The notes below the pieces were generated by a model. That model had not been told where the DNA came from, did no database searches, and saw nothing but the letters and a program-made list of their open reading frames with translations. A DNA stretch of 52,030 bases from NCBI RefSeq assembly GCF_007992095.1, contig NZ_BJZP01000029.1:1-52030 (forward strand), given 5' to 3'. This document shows positions 23,729-32,486 of the stretch, in pieces. Source of the DNA: Paenirhizobium naphthalenivorans (lineage in GTDB: Bacteria; Pseudomonadota; Alphaproteobacteria; Rhizobiales; Rhizobiaceae). Position 1 is the first letter of the stretch. Each line of letters starts with the position of its first letter. The translations under genes and the position numbers were made by a program.

Positions 23729-25108
23729 TCAGGGCCAGATTTCCAGAAAGATCACCATCGCGACGATCAGGACGGCAAGGCAGAAGGCTCCGTTCCAGCG
23801 CAAACCGACCGTTGATTGCGGTTTGCGTGTGACGGAGCTTGCAATGGCGAGCGTCGATGTGGCGGGTGAAACCACCAACGCTAGAGCCCAGCCGACAAGC
23901 ACTGACAGCACAAGAAGCGGTTCTGAAATCGCCAGTCCGGCCGAGACCACGGCCTTGACGCTGATGGTGGAGGCAATCATCGGATTGAGTCCGGCGAGCG
24001 ACGACGCCAGAACGAGCAGGCAGATGGCGACCGCCAGCAGACCGCCATCAAGCCCTAGGCCGAGCGCAAGTTGACTGACCGCGTCATGCGGAATCATCGC
24101 GGCAATCAGCAGGCCGAGGTAGCCTGCGGAGGCTATGATCGTGATCTCGTTCGAAGCGCCGGGCAGCGCGCGCACCGTCTTGTCGAGCAGTTCCCCCAGG
24201 GCCTGGTACGGCGCCCGTTCGGCCGATCTGACCGCAAGCTGCCAGCCTACCGCGAAGAGGGGAACGATGACGAGGATGGCGCCGCGCAGGGGCAGGCCGA
24301 AAATGGTCTCGATCAGCGCCGCGCCACCGCTGATGACCGCGAGGATCGCCAGCAATCCGACGAGGCTCCAGCCCTCGCCGGATGCCTCCGCCTTCCGGGC
24401 AACCGGTGGCGGCGGGCTCTGGAGGCGATCCACCAGCCAGCCGATGGCGATGAACACCACACTCGCCGCCAGACCATAGGGCGCGAATTCGGTCCAGGTC
24501 AGGGTCGGCATCAGGGTCAAGAGTAGATTGAGGCCCAGCCCCAATGGAGACCAGAAGATATTCGCCCCGAACCCCCGCATCACGGCGATGGTGATGCGCC
24601 TGGTCTGGAGTGCAGCCACCTTGTCGTCCGGCCCTCGCGCCATCGGGCCGCGTAACGCGACATGCAGCAGGATGAGCAGGCCTCCGACATTCAGCAGCAC
24701 GCCAAAAATTTGTCCGCCGATCGCCAGCAGGGCAAAACGGCGCGATGGCGGCTGATCGACGACGAAATGCCCCGCGCGTTTCACCATCTCCGCCTCCATG
24801 GCGACAACGCGCAGAGGCACCAGTACGCCGATCAGGACAGGAAGATAGATCGTTTGCCGCACGACCTGGATGAAGCCGGATGCGGTCCCTCCCAGCATGA
24901 CGTAAAGGGCGGAGGTCAGGATCGCTGCGCCCAGCATCATCCGCGCAGCAAAGCCCGTCCGCCGCAGGCAGATCGCGATATAGGCCGCGACCAGCGCAAT
25001 CGCGACAATGGTCCAGTGCGGAGCGGTGGTCTCCATCGCGAACAGGACCGGGGCGATGGCGAGCATCAGGCACAGGGCGGCAAGACGGTCCAGCTTCATG
25101 GGAGGCAC
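23729..25108 (-). CDS. Polytopic membrane transporter of unknown substrate
   Basis: A 456-459-residue protein (start ATG 25099 or GTG 25108) made almost wholly of hydrophobic helices, about 12 by eye, with a basic loop near 230-245 (RLQSPPPPVARKAEASG). Recurrent small-residue helices, a LPGASNEITIIASAGYLG segment and a SLAGLNPMIAST segment suggest two inverted halves as in ion-transporter/ArsB-like permeases, but I cannot name the family. It diverges from regulator 3 across a FadR-type operator (25126-25140), so it is probably induced with the pathway. Import or export of a pathway acid is a reasonable guess. It converges with regulator 2. Confidence 0.75.
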   Translation of the reverse strand: MPPMKLDRLAALCLMLAIAPVLFAMETTAPHWTIVAIALVAAYIAICLRRTGFAARMMLGAAILTSALYVMLGGTASGFIQVVRQTIYLPVLIGVLVPLRVVAMEAEMVKRAGHFVVDQPPSRRFALLAIGGQIFGVLLNVGGLLILLHVALRGPMARGPDDKVAALQTRRITIAVMRGFGANIFWSPLGLGLNLLLTLMPTLTWTEFAPYGLAASVVFIAIGWLVDRLQSPPPPVARKAEASGEGWSLVGLLAILAVISGGAALIETIFGLPLRGAILVIVPLFAVGWQLAVRSAERAPYQALGELLDKTVRALPGASNEITIIASAGYLGLLIAAMIPHDAVSQLALGLGLDGGLLAVAICLLVLASSLAGLNPMIASTISVKAVVSAGLAISEPLLVLSVLVGWALALVVSPATSTLAIASSVTRKPQSTVGLRWNGAFCLAVLIVAMVIFLEIWP

Positions 25109-25125
25109 ATGCTTTGAGAATGGTT

Positions 25126-25140
25126 AATGGTCCTACCATA
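25126..25140. promoter_or_regulatory. FadR/GntR-type operator, divergent promoter
   Basis: AATGGT-CCT-ACCATA, one base from a perfect repeat. It lies 18-27 bp before the permease start on one side and about 90 bp before regulator 3 on the other. Confidence 0.65.
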
Positions 25141-25232
25141 AGGAATCCATCACGAATTACAATCCATTCACATTCTGGCAAGCCGGCGCCAGGGCTGCTA
25201 TTCATGGTGCGATTGAAACGGAGAGTTTTCAG

Positions 25233-25955
25233 GTGCCCGAGACGAAGTCGAAGCGCGCTGCCGGATCGTTCAAGCCGGTGCATTCGCCAAGAGCGTTCGA
25301 ATTGGTCTGTGCGAGCGTGCGCGAAAAGCTTCTTTACGGCGAGCTCAAGCCAGGTGACAAGCTGCCACCTGAACGCGACTTGGCGCTTCAGCTGAACGTA
25401 AGCCGAAACGTCGTGCGGGAAGCTTTGCGAAGCCTTGAGATTGCCGGCATCGTGGCGCTTCGAAAAGGCATCAAGGGCGGGGCCTTCGTTCAGGAGGGTG
25501 AAGCGAGCCGAATCACGCAAGCCCTGAGCGACCTGATCATTCTAAATGCGCTTTCGCCGAAGGATCTGTTCGAAGCCCGCATTATGATCCTGGAGATGAT
25601 TATTGACCATCTTTTCAAGGGGGGAAGTACGCTCGATCTCTCGCCGCTCCAACTCGTCGTGGAGGACACGAGGGCGGCGACTTTGTCCGGTGACATTGCC
25701 CGCCGCATCGAATGTGCCCGCCGATTCTATCACGAACTCGCAGCGCTTGTCGGTAACAGGGCGCTGATCCTGACTGTTGATTCCCAGACCGAGGTCATAC
25801 AGACTTTCCTGCGCTACCGCGTTGCGGACATGTCGGCGGATACGCTGATGAAATCGCGCGACGCGTTCATGGAGTTCATGCGCAAAGGCGATGCAGAAGC
25901 TGCCAAGACCGAATTGCGTGCTCATTTAACTCGCGTCCATACCAGCCTCTGGTAG
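25233..25955 (+). CDS. FadR-type GntR regulator 3
   Basis: A 240-residue regulator and close paralogue of regulator 1; both share SFKPV, FELVC-x-x-VREKLL-x-GELKPGD, VVREALRSLEIAGIV and FYHELAAL. The winged helix occupies about 15-85. The FCD domain follows, with the DLFEARIMILEM helix, FYHELAALVGN and a C-terminal AHLTRVHTSLW. GTG 25233 follows GGAGAG. Head-to-head with the permease across an operator, it is likely autoregulated. Having two near-duplicates suggests cross-talk on the shared palindromes, with separate effectors for separate pathway stages. Confidence 0.87.
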   Translation: MPETKSKRAAGSFKPVHSPRAFELVCASVREKLLYGELKPGDKLPPERDLALQLNVSRNVVREALRSLEIAGIVALRKGIKGGAFVQEGEASRITQALSDLIILNALSPKDLFEARIMILEMIIDHLFKGGSTLDLSPLQLVVEDTRAATLSGDIARRIECARRFYHELAALVGNRALILTVDSQTEVIQTFLRYRVADMSADTLMKSRDAFMEFMRKGDAEAAKTELRAHLTRVHTSLW

Positions 25956-26022
25956 GTTCTTTAATCAGGGCGGTTTCGGCTTCACGTCACTTTCGTGCAT
26001 GCCGCCGGTTGACCAAAATTAA

Positions 26023-26037
26023 AAAGGTACTACCATT
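26023..26037. promoter_or_regulatory. FadR/GntR-type operator
   Basis: AAAGGT-ACT-ACCATT, one mismatch in the left arm. It lies 30 bp before the acyl-CoA dehydrogenase GTG start. Confidence 0.62.
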
Positions 26038-26066
26038 TATCCATTCAATAGAATGGGAGTGAGACC

Positions 26067-27221
26067 GTGACCGATAACCGTGACAATACCGACGAGCTTG
26101 AGATGTTTCGCGAAGAGGTCCGCAAGCTTGCGGAAAAGGAATTCGCGCCGATTGCCCAAAAGATCGATCAAGACGACGAGATGCCTGATCACGTCATTCC
26201 GCTGCTCAGCGATTTCGGCCTGATGCAAATTCAGGTTCCGGAGGCCTATGGTGGTCCGGGCGGCAACTTGACGATGACCTGCATTGCGAAAGAGGAGGTC
26301 GCCCGCAAGTCATTTTCGGTTTCGCATCTGGTCGGCGCTTCCGATTTCGCGATGGTCTTGCCCCTACGCCATTTCGGCACTGAGGACCAGCGACAGAAGT
26401 ACCTGCCGCGTATTGCCCAGGGCGGCATATGCTCCGCCGTCGCTATGACGGAGCCGCATACGGGCTCTGACGTCTCGGGTATCAAGACCACTGCCCGTCG
26501 CGATGGGGATGAATGGGTGATCAAGGGTCAGAAGACCTATATCACCAAGGGCGACAAGGCAGAGTTCATCATGGTCTATGCTCGCACCTCCGAGGGTAAG
26601 GGCGGCAACGGTATCTCCACATTCGTTGTAGAACGTGGCGCGCCTGGCCTGACCATCGGCAAGAGCCCCAAGAAGATGGGTCTGCGGGGCATCAAGAGCG
26701 TCGACCTGTTCTTCGACGAATTGCGTGTGCCAGCGGATGCGTTGGTCGGCGAGGAAGGCAAAGGCTTCAAGAACGCCATGACCTGCCTGAACTACAATCG
26801 TCCGACGGTTGCCGCCTCCGCGCTCGGTGTGGCACAAGGCGCGCTCGATATGGCGTTGGCCTACGCCAAGGAGCGCAACCAGTTCGGCCGGCCGATCGGG
26901 GAGTTTCAGGCAGTGGCCTTCATGCTGGCGGATATGCAGATCCAGATCGAAGCGGCCCGTGCGCTGCTTTACAAGGTGACAGACATGGCCGATCGGGGTG
27001 ACACCGCGCGGTTGGCCGAAATGGCGTCGATCGTCAAGACGTTTGCCGCCGATACCGCGATGAAGGTGACGACGGACGCGGTGCAGGTTTTTGGCGGCGC
27101 GGGCTATCTCGTTGAAACGGGCGTCGAGCGCCTGATGCGCGATGCGAAGGTCACTCAGATCTACGAGGGAACCGGCCAGATTCAGCGGCTCGTCATCTCG
27201 CGCGCCATGATGGCGCGCTGA
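26067..27221 (+). CDS. Acyl-CoA dehydrogenase
   Basis: A 384-residue FAD enzyme of the short/branched-chain acyl-CoA dehydrogenase type. It has the FAD signature AVAMTEPHTGSDVSG and KGQKTYITKGDKAEFIMVYA. The catalytic Glu367 is in QIYEGTGQIQRLVISR, and ERNQFGRPIGEFQ completes the family pattern. It would make the 2,3-enoyl-CoA of the pathway acid. The GTG start 26067 is preceded by GGGAGTGAG. It is directly followed by a CoA-transferase gene with a 13-bp gap, so activation and dehydrogenation are probably co-expressed. Electron acceptor ETF genes are not in the window. Confidence 0.93.
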   Translation: MTDNRDNTDELEMFREEVRKLAEKEFAPIAQKIDQDDEMPDHVIPLLSDFGLMQIQVPEAYGGPGGNLTMTCIAKEEVARKSFSVSHLVGASDFAMVLPLRHFGTEDQRQKYLPRIAQGGICSAVAMTEPHTGSDVSGIKTTARRDGDEWVIKGQKTYITKGDKAEFIMVYARTSEGKGGNGISTFVVERGAPGLTIGKSPKKMGLRGIKSVDLFFDELRVPADALVGEEGKGFKNAMTCLNYNRPTVAASALGVAQGALDMALAYAKERNQFGRPIGEFQAVAFMLADMQIQIEAARALLYKVTDMADRGDTARLAEMASIVKTFAADTAMKVTTDAVQVFGGAGYLVETGVERLMRDAKVTQIYEGTGQIQRLVISRAMMAR

Positions 27222-27234
27222 AAGGTTGCCGGCC

Positions 27235-28347
27235 ATGCGTATCATCGATTTCACACTGGTCATGGCGGGGCCTTTCTGTACCCGCCTGTTCGCCGACATG
27301 GGCGCGGAGGTCATCAAGGTGGAGCCGCCAACCGGCGACGCAATGCGTGCCCGGCCGCCTCAGCAGGATGGACACAGCCGATACTTCGGGCATCTGAATT
27401 GCGGCAAGCGCAGCATTGCGCTCGATCTGAAAGCGCGGCGCGACCGAGAGATCGCCCTGAAGCTGATCGAAACGGCGGACGTGGTGGTGGAAAACTTTCG
27501 GCCCGGTGTCATGGAGCGGCTGGGCCTAGGCTATGAAACGCTCAAGTCTCTCAATCCGCGCCTGATCTTCTGCTCGATCTCCGGATACGGGCAGCGCGGT
27601 TCGGCGGCCGACAAGCCGGCTTATGCGCCGGTCATCCATGCTTCGAGCGGCTACGATCTGACGCTGAAGGGCTTCTCGCCGGAGGCCGGGCCTCCGACGC
27701 CAACCGGCATGTTCGTGGCTGACGCTATCGCCGGCGTCTATGCTTTCGGCGCGATCCAGGCCGCGCTCTATCAACGCGAGAAGACCGGGCAGGGGCAACA
27801 GATCGATGTGGCGCTGATGGATAGCATCATGTCCATGATGGTCTACGAGTGCCAGGAGGCCCAACTGCCGCAGGCACGCAAGCGGCATGTCTATGGCCCG
27901 CTGAAGGCAAAGGACGGATATGTCATCGCCGCGCCGCTCAGCCAGAAGAACTTTGACAGCTTGGTTGCCCTGCTCGACCACCCCGACTGGGCACGCGATG
28001 AGCGCTACACCTCTGCTGCGGGCCGCGAACGCAACTGGGGCGAGATTATGACCCACATCGAGGCATGGACTGTCGAACGCAGCGCCGCGGAGTGCGAGCG
28101 ACTGATGGCCGAAGCGGATGTACCGGCAGCTCGATATCGTACCGTCGGAGAGGCGATGGCCGACCCGGCGCTCGTCGAGCGCGGGTTTCTGCAGACCGTC
28201 GAGGATGGCGGCGGCGCCTATCATGTCTTCGCCGCTCCCTTCAAGATGTCGGGATGGGATGTGCGGGCGAGCGCGCACGTACCGGAATTGAATGCTGATC
28301 TGCAAACCTATCTGGACGAACTGGCCATGACAGCGCGGAGCGCGTGA
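27235..28347 (+). CDS. CaiB/BaiF CoA-transferase (homomeric type)
   Basis: A 370-residue family III CoA-transferase. It carries DFTLVMAGPFCTRLFADMGAE, VENFRPGVMERLGLGYE, CSISGYGQRG, the catalytic Asp163 in GMFVADAIAG and GQGQQIDVALMDS. It has its own aspartate and no adjacent partner, so it should act as a homodimer. The start ATG 27235 behind AAAGG is preferred to TTG 27226. It lies in the acyl-CoA dehydrogenase operon and is probably the activator of that enzyme's substrate acid, perhaps using succinyl-CoA. The donor and acid are not identifiable. Confidence 0.87.
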   Translation: MRIIDFTLVMAGPFCTRLFADMGAEVIKVEPPTGDAMRARPPQQDGHSRYFGHLNCGKRSIALDLKARRDREIALKLIETADVVVENFRPGVMERLGLGYETLKSLNPRLIFCSISGYGQRGSAADKPAYAPVIHASSGYDLTLKGFSPEAGPPTPTGMFVADAIAGVYAFGAIQAALYQREKTGQGQQIDVALMDSIMSMMVYECQEAQLPQARKRHVYGPLKAKDGYVIAAPLSQKNFDSLVALLDHPDWARDERYTSAAGRERNWGEIMTHIEAWTVERSAAECERLMAEADVPAARYRTVGEAMADPALVERGFLQTVEDGGGAYHVFAAPFKMSGWDVRASAHVPELNADLQTYLDELAMTARSA

Positions 28348-28360
28348 TCCGCGCTGTCAT
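28327..28360. terminator. Strong hairpin at the end of the acyl-CoA dehydrogenase operon
   Basis: ATGACAGCGCGG and CCGCGCTGTCAT form a perfect 12-bp stem with a 10-base loop that includes the CoA-transferase stop codon. There is no T-run, so the function as terminator is inferred from position and stability. Confidence 0.6.
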
Positions 28361-28476
28361 GGCGTTCGGGGTGCGACGCCAGGCAGGTCTGAATGGACGG
28401 TCACCGAACGCCCGTTTCCCCGGAACAGCTTTGAAAGCACTGGAAAGCGAACCGGTTAGCAACTATAGAGAATCGC

Positions 28477-29181
28477 ATGAAGATGCGCGATCTTGAGGTA
28501 GAAACTGGCGTCAGCCGGGAAACGATTCGTGTTTATTTCAGGCACGGGCTTCTTCCCGAACCTACACGTCCGAAACGCAATGTCGCCGATTATGACGAGA
28601 GCCATGTCGAGGCGATTAAGGCCGTGCGCGACCTCCAAAAACGCAATGGCATGACGCTTCAGCAGATCCGCGATTTCCTCAGTGGCAAGAGTTCGGAGCG
28701 ACGGCTGGACGCCCGGGCGTTTCAAAATCTTGAGACACTCGTGGCAACACGAGTGAACTACGATAGCGCCGGCTATGTCGACATCGGCAATCTTGCCGCG
28801 GACAATCCGCACATCCAGACCGATGCCTGGGCCATGGCCCATCTGGACCTGATTACGCTTATCGAAGCCGAAGACGGGATGCTGGTCAGTTTCTCCGACG
28901 CGCGCATGTTGCAAATCTGGCAGCAGATGCGGGAGGCAGGTTTCGATGAAAAGAACGGTTTTTCCGCCGATATTCTGGCCTACTATCGCCACGCTGCGGA
29001 GTATGTCGCTGCGCATGAAGCGCATCTTTTCCGGCAGCGCGTCGAAGGACGAATCGATGAGAGGAAGGCCGCCGACATGCTGGAACAGGCACTGCCGTTG
29101 ATGCTTGAGTTCTTTGGCCTCATTCGCCTCAAGCGGTTCCTCTCCAAGATACGCCCGAGCGAGGACGCAACCGCCGAATAG
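28477..29181 (+). CDS. MerR-family regulator with large helical C-terminal domain
   Basis: A 234-residue regulator. The N-terminal about 70 residues are a MerR winged helix (MKMRDLEVETGVSRETIRVY, then GLLPEPTRPKRNVADYDES and RNGMTLQQIRDFL). The remaining about 160 residues are helical and hydrophobic, resembling ligand domains of multidrug or terpene-sensing regulators and not the short metal-binding tail of classic MerR. It converges with the ferredoxin reductase gene and stands at the border between the acyl-CoA and P450 modules, so it is a candidate regulator of the P450 genes. Effector is unknown. Confidence 0.82.
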   Translation: MKMRDLEVETGVSRETIRVYFRHGLLPEPTRPKRNVADYDESHVEAIKAVRDLQKRNGMTLQQIRDFLSGKSSERRLDARAFQNLETLVATRVNYDSAGYVDIGNLAADNPHIQTDAWAMAHLDLITLIEAEDGMLVSFSDARMLQIWQQMREAGFDEKNGFSADILAYYRHAAEYVAAHEAHLFRQRVEGRIDERKAADMLEQALPLMLEFFGLIRLKRFLSKIRPSEDATAE

Positions 29182-29184
29182 AGT

Positions 29185-29208
29185 GTGGCGCCGGAAACCC
29201 GGCGCCAC
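29185..29208. terminator. Bidirectional hairpin between convergent genes
   Basis: GTGGCGCCGG (29185-29194) and CCGGCGCCAC (29199-29208) form a 10-bp GC-rich stem with a 4-base loop. It lies between the convergent MerR and ferredoxin reductase genes and can serve both. Confidence 0.65.
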
Positions 29209-29236
29209 GTCTGACGAACCGGGGAGGGCGCGGGCG

Positions 29237-30481
29237 TCAGACAGGTGTGCTGATAAGCAGTGTCTTCAGATCGAAGGAAGGATCCTTCAGTGCGGTCGGA
29301 TCGAGCCGGATACCGGTGCCGACCAACCGCTTGGCCAGCATGAAGTCGCCGGGCATGTTGACGGCGTCGAGTGCCAGGAATACGCCGTTCTTCAGATACC
29401 AGACGGAGAACCTGCGGGCGGCATAATCGCCGCGCACGACTGCTTCATCGAAACCGTTAAGCAGGCCGGCAGTCTGCAGCTTGATGTCGTACTGATCGGA
29501 CCAGAACCACGGCGCATCGACGGTCGGCGTCGGCTTGCCGCAAATGGCAGCCGCCGCGATCTTCGCCGTTTCGATGGCGTTGTGGACGCTTTCCAGCCGC
29601 CCCCGAAAGGCATATTGGGCGATGACGCGATTGGCGCAGTCGCCGATAGCGAAGATTGCCGGATCGGACGTGCGGGAGCAAGCATCGGTATTGATGCCGT
29701 TCTCGCAGAGAAGACCCGCCTGCTGCGCGAGTTCCTGGTTGGGAACGACGCCGATGCCGACCAGGGCGATATCCGCCGGAACGAGAGTGCCGTCCTCCAG
29801 TTCGACACCGGTCAGCCGGTCATCCACGCCGGTGAAGCGCTTGAAACGCGCACCGAGGCGGATATCGACCCCGGCGGCCGCGTGGACCTCCTGATAAAAG
29901 TCGGAAATGGCAGGGCTCGTGACGCGCTGCAAAACGCGATCCGCCGCTTCGAGAACGCAGACGTCAAGGCCGATTTGCCGGGCGACCGCCGCAGCTTCCA
30001 GCCCGATATAACCCGCGCCGATGACCACCAGCCGCTTGCCCTTGACGGCTTGCGGACGCAGGCTTTCGACATCGGCAAGGGTGCGCAGGATGGCGACGCC
30101 TTTGAGGTCGGCGCCTTCCGCAGCCAGCATGCGCGGACGCGCGCCGGTAGCGATGACCAGATAGCCGTAACGGAGGCGTTCGCCGTTATCCAGCGTCACA
30201 GTCTCCTTGTCACGATCGATGGCGACGGCCCGGTGGCCGAGCCTGAGATCGATGTCTTGGTCCGAATAGAAGGCCTCTGGTTTCACATAGAGCTTTTCTG
30301 CAGGGAGTTCGCCCTTGAAATAGGCCTTGGACAAAGGTGGACGCTGGTAAGGTGGCGCAGGCTCCTCGCCGATCATGGTGATCCGTCCCTGGTGTCCGAA
30401 CTGGCGGAGCGCCGCAACGGCCGTACCGGCGGCTTGCCCGGCTCCGATCACGACGATGTCTCGAATGGCTGTGTTGGACAT
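29237..30481 (-). CDS. NADH-dependent ferredoxin reductase for P450 (putidaredoxin reductase type)
   Basis: A 414-residue FAD/NAD-binding protein. It has two dinucleotide folds (VIGAGQAAGTA near the N-terminus; VIGAGYIGLEAA near 160), the FAD-binding PYQRPPLSK, the SDPAIFAIGDCAN segment and a C-terminal reductase domain (DAPWFWSDQYDIKLQ). This is the family of putidaredoxin and terpredoxin reductases. Its ATG 30481 follows GAGG, 75 bp after the P450 gene on the same strand. It should pass electrons from NADH to the [2Fe-2S] ferredoxin encoded at 36440 and so serve both P450s. The two P450 modules share one reductase. Confidence 0.92.
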   Translation of the reverse strand: MSNTAIRDIVVIGAGQAAGTAVAALRQFGHQGRITMIGEEPAPPYQRPPLSKAYFKGELPAEKLYVKPEAFYSDQDIDLRLGHRAVAIDRDKETVTLDNGERLRYGYLVIATGARPRMLAAEGADLKGVAILRTLADVESLRPQAVKGKRLVVIGAGYIGLEAAAVARQIGLDVCVLEAADRVLQRVTSPAISDFYQEVHAAAGVDIRLGARFKRFTGVDDRLTGVELEDGTLVPADIALVGIGVVPNQELAQQAGLLCENGINTDACSRTSDPAIFAIGDCANRVIAQYAFRGRLESVHNAIETAKIAAAAICGKPTPTVDAPWFWSDQYDIKLQTAGLLNGFDEAVVRGDYAARRFSVWYLKNGVFLALDAVNMPGDFMLAKRLVGTGIRLDPTALKDPSFDLKTLLISTPV

Positions 30482-30555
30482 GTTGCCTCAATTTCTTGCA
30501 ATAGATTCCTGTGCTTCGATGTGTGTCGGCGTGATGCCGCCACACATCGACTTGC

Positions 30556-31851
30556 TCAGGCGGCCAGCAGCTTGTAGCGGATCGGGACTTCCTTCGGTCC
30601 GCACACGAACTCCGAATGCGCCATACGGGCGGGAGCGGTCAGTTCGACGCTTTCAAGCCGGGGAATCAGCATCTCCCAGAAGATCCGCAGTTCGGTCCTC
30701 GCCAGGTTCGCGCCGACGCAGATATGTTCGCCAGCGCCAAACGTAATGTGGCGGTTCGGGCGGCGATCGACCTTGAACGTGAACGGATCGGGGAAAACGT
30801 CCTCGTCGAAGTTGGCGGACAAATAGGATACGTAAAGCTGATCGCCCTTCCGAATGGTCTGGCCGTTCATCTCATAATCCCTTCCAGCCGTTCGAATGAA
30901 CTGCTGAACCGGCGATGTCCAGCGGATCGCTTCCTCGACAAATGAGGGGATGAGTTTTGGATCGGCCCGCAACTGCTGGAGAAGCTCGGGGTTTTCGGCG
31001 AGATGCCACATGGATGTTGCGGTGGTCGCGGCGGCAGAATCGTGCCCTGCCGACGAGAAAATCAGAAAGTAAGAAATCATGGTCCGGGGGTCCATCGGAC
31101 AACCATGCTTCTCGCTGTTGGCGAGGATTGAGGCGATATCGTCACGCGGACAGGCGCGGCGATCGGCGATGATGCTCGAATAGAGTTTGCCGAACTCGGC
31201 GTTGACGAGATCCCAGGTCTTGACCACTTCCGTGGGGTCGGTCGGGTCGGCGCCAGGCCGCTGGAGATCCGGGTCGGCGAAATTGAAGAACCATTGCACG
31301 AGTTCGAGGATGCGAGGATGATCCTCGCGCGGTGCGCCGACGATATCCATCATCACCTCCAGCGGATAGCGGAAAGCGACTTCACTGGCGAACTCCATTT
31401 CGGGAGCCTTTTCGTCCATGACGCGGATCCAGCGTGCGGCGCTGTCCCTGATTTGGGCTTCCAGCCGCTTCAGTCCGTCAGGCGAGAACGAGGGGGCCGT
31501 GAGCGCGCGGTGACGCGCATGTTCCTCGCCGTCCATGTGAACGAGAGTCTTGAGGATGTTCTTCTGGCCACCCGTATACTGCTCGACCAACTGTTTGCCG
31601 CTCTGCGGCACGAGCGTCTTGGACTCGACGGCTGACAGAAAGACCTCATCGTTGCGCAGAACCTCCCGTACGTCGTTGAAACGGGAAACGATCCACATCG
31701 GATCGAAGCCGGGCACCGCGGATTTCGCCAAGGGATAGTCGCGGCGGATCGTGGCGAGGATCTCATGAACCTTGTCCCGCTTGCCGATACCGAACGTGGC
31801 CGGATTGAACAAGGGTGCGACAAGATCTGTCGGGATGGTTGCTGTAGTCAC
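30556..31851 (-). CDS. Cytochrome P450 (bacterial class I, CYP108-like)
   Basis: A 431-residue soluble P450. Landmarks are the I-helix SSAGHDSAAATT, the ExxR pair Glu307-Arg310 (EEAIRW) and haem thiolate Cys378 in FGAGEHICVG. The oxygen-activating acid-threonine pair is Asp271-Ser272; Ser replaces the usual Thr. General resemblance is to terpene and related hydroxylases of the CYP108 group, an impression and not an alignment. GTG 31851 follows GGAGG. It is transcribed leftward with the ferredoxin reductase. An operator-like palindrome at 32032-32056 lies upstream. The substrate is probably a terpenoid or alkyl compound, inferred from context. Confidence 0.88.
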   Translation of the reverse strand: MTTATIPTDLVAPLFNPATFGIGKRDKVHEILATIRRDYPLAKSAVPGFDPMWIVSRFNDVREVLRNDEVFLSAVESKTLVPQSGKQLVEQYTGGQKNILKTLVHMDGEEHARHRALTAPSFSPDGLKRLEAQIRDSAARWIRVMDEKAPEMEFASEVAFRYPLEVMMDIVGAPREDHPRILELVQWFFNFADPDLQRPGADPTDPTEVVKTWDLVNAEFGKLYSSIIADRRACPRDDIASILANSEKHGCPMDPRTMISYFLIFSSAGHDSAAATTATSMWHLAENPELLQQLRADPKLIPSFVEEAIRWTSPVQQFIRTAGRDYEMNGQTIRKGDQLYVSYLSANFDEDVFPDPFTFKVDRRPNRHITFGAGEHICVGANLARTELRIFWEMLIPRLESVELTAPARMAHSEFVCGPKEVPIRYKLLAA

Positions 31852-32031
31852 GTTGCCTCCAAGATATTCGTTAGCGGCCCGCAGTTGGCGGACACAGCGC
31901 TGGACGGATTAAGTGTTTGAGAAATGAGCCGCTTCACGCAGCCGGGGACGACTTCGAACTTCCAGCATCCAAAACGCCTGAAATCTTGGACATCATCTCT
32001 CCTCCCATGGATGCGCTGAGCCTCCAACCCA

Positions 32032-32056
32032 TTTTACGCATCAAACATACGCAAAA
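32032..32056. promoter_or_regulatory. Palindromic operator, copy A
   Basis: TTTTACGCA and TACGCAAAA separated by 7 bases. It has the same arm length and spacing as copy B at 32487-32511 and lies about 180 bp upstream of the leftward P450 gene. Confidence 0.55.
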
Positions 32057-32365
32057 TAGGCAGGCTTATAACGCAATGTCAACGGCGCTGTTGCCTGGAT
32101 GTCGAGCGTCTCGCTACTTTCATGTATGCCAGTCCCTCTTGAATGGCGAAGAGCAGTTTATTCAACTAACTGTTATTATGGCCTAATTTTAATAGCCATC
32201 AAACTGTGAGCGGTTTCCCGGTCGCGATCGTAGATCTGCGCCTATTTTTCTGGACGTAATGCTGAACATTCGCCAAGCAAAAAAATCGGACCATTAATAG
32301 GACGGCGGTTTAAAGTCGCAGACCTTTCGTTCAGTAGCGCGCGGTCGCGAGAATGGGTCCGTATC

Positions 32366-32397
32366 GGAAAAATCATCTATTCTACAACGATTTTTCC
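32366..32397. repeat. Inverted repeat GGAAAAATC
   Basis: GGAAAAATC (32366-32374) and GATTTTTCC (32389-32397) are perfect 9-bp arms with a 14-base loop. Related GGAAAA/TTTTCC words recur at about 32415, 32450 and 32475, suggesting clustered binding sites. Confidence 0.5.
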
Positions 32398-32486
32398 CAT
32401 GATAACTGTGGTTTCTTGGAAAATTCAGGCATTTATCCATCCGGCCGCTATTTTTCCGTTTGGGCATGAGAAATCGGGAAAACGAT

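Noticed and set aside
24084..25520. A 478-codon minus-strand open frame crossing the permease and regulator 3
   Set aside because: It overlaps two well-supported genes in other frames and shows no domain.
29105..30577. A 490-codon plus-strand open frame
   Set aside because: It is antisense to the ferredoxin reductase, which has unambiguous FAD and NAD motifs.
32281..32295. A possible further FadR-type site near GGACCATTAAT
   Set aside because: Only the right half-site fits; the left arm is AAAAAT, so it does not meet the palindrome standard of the other sites.
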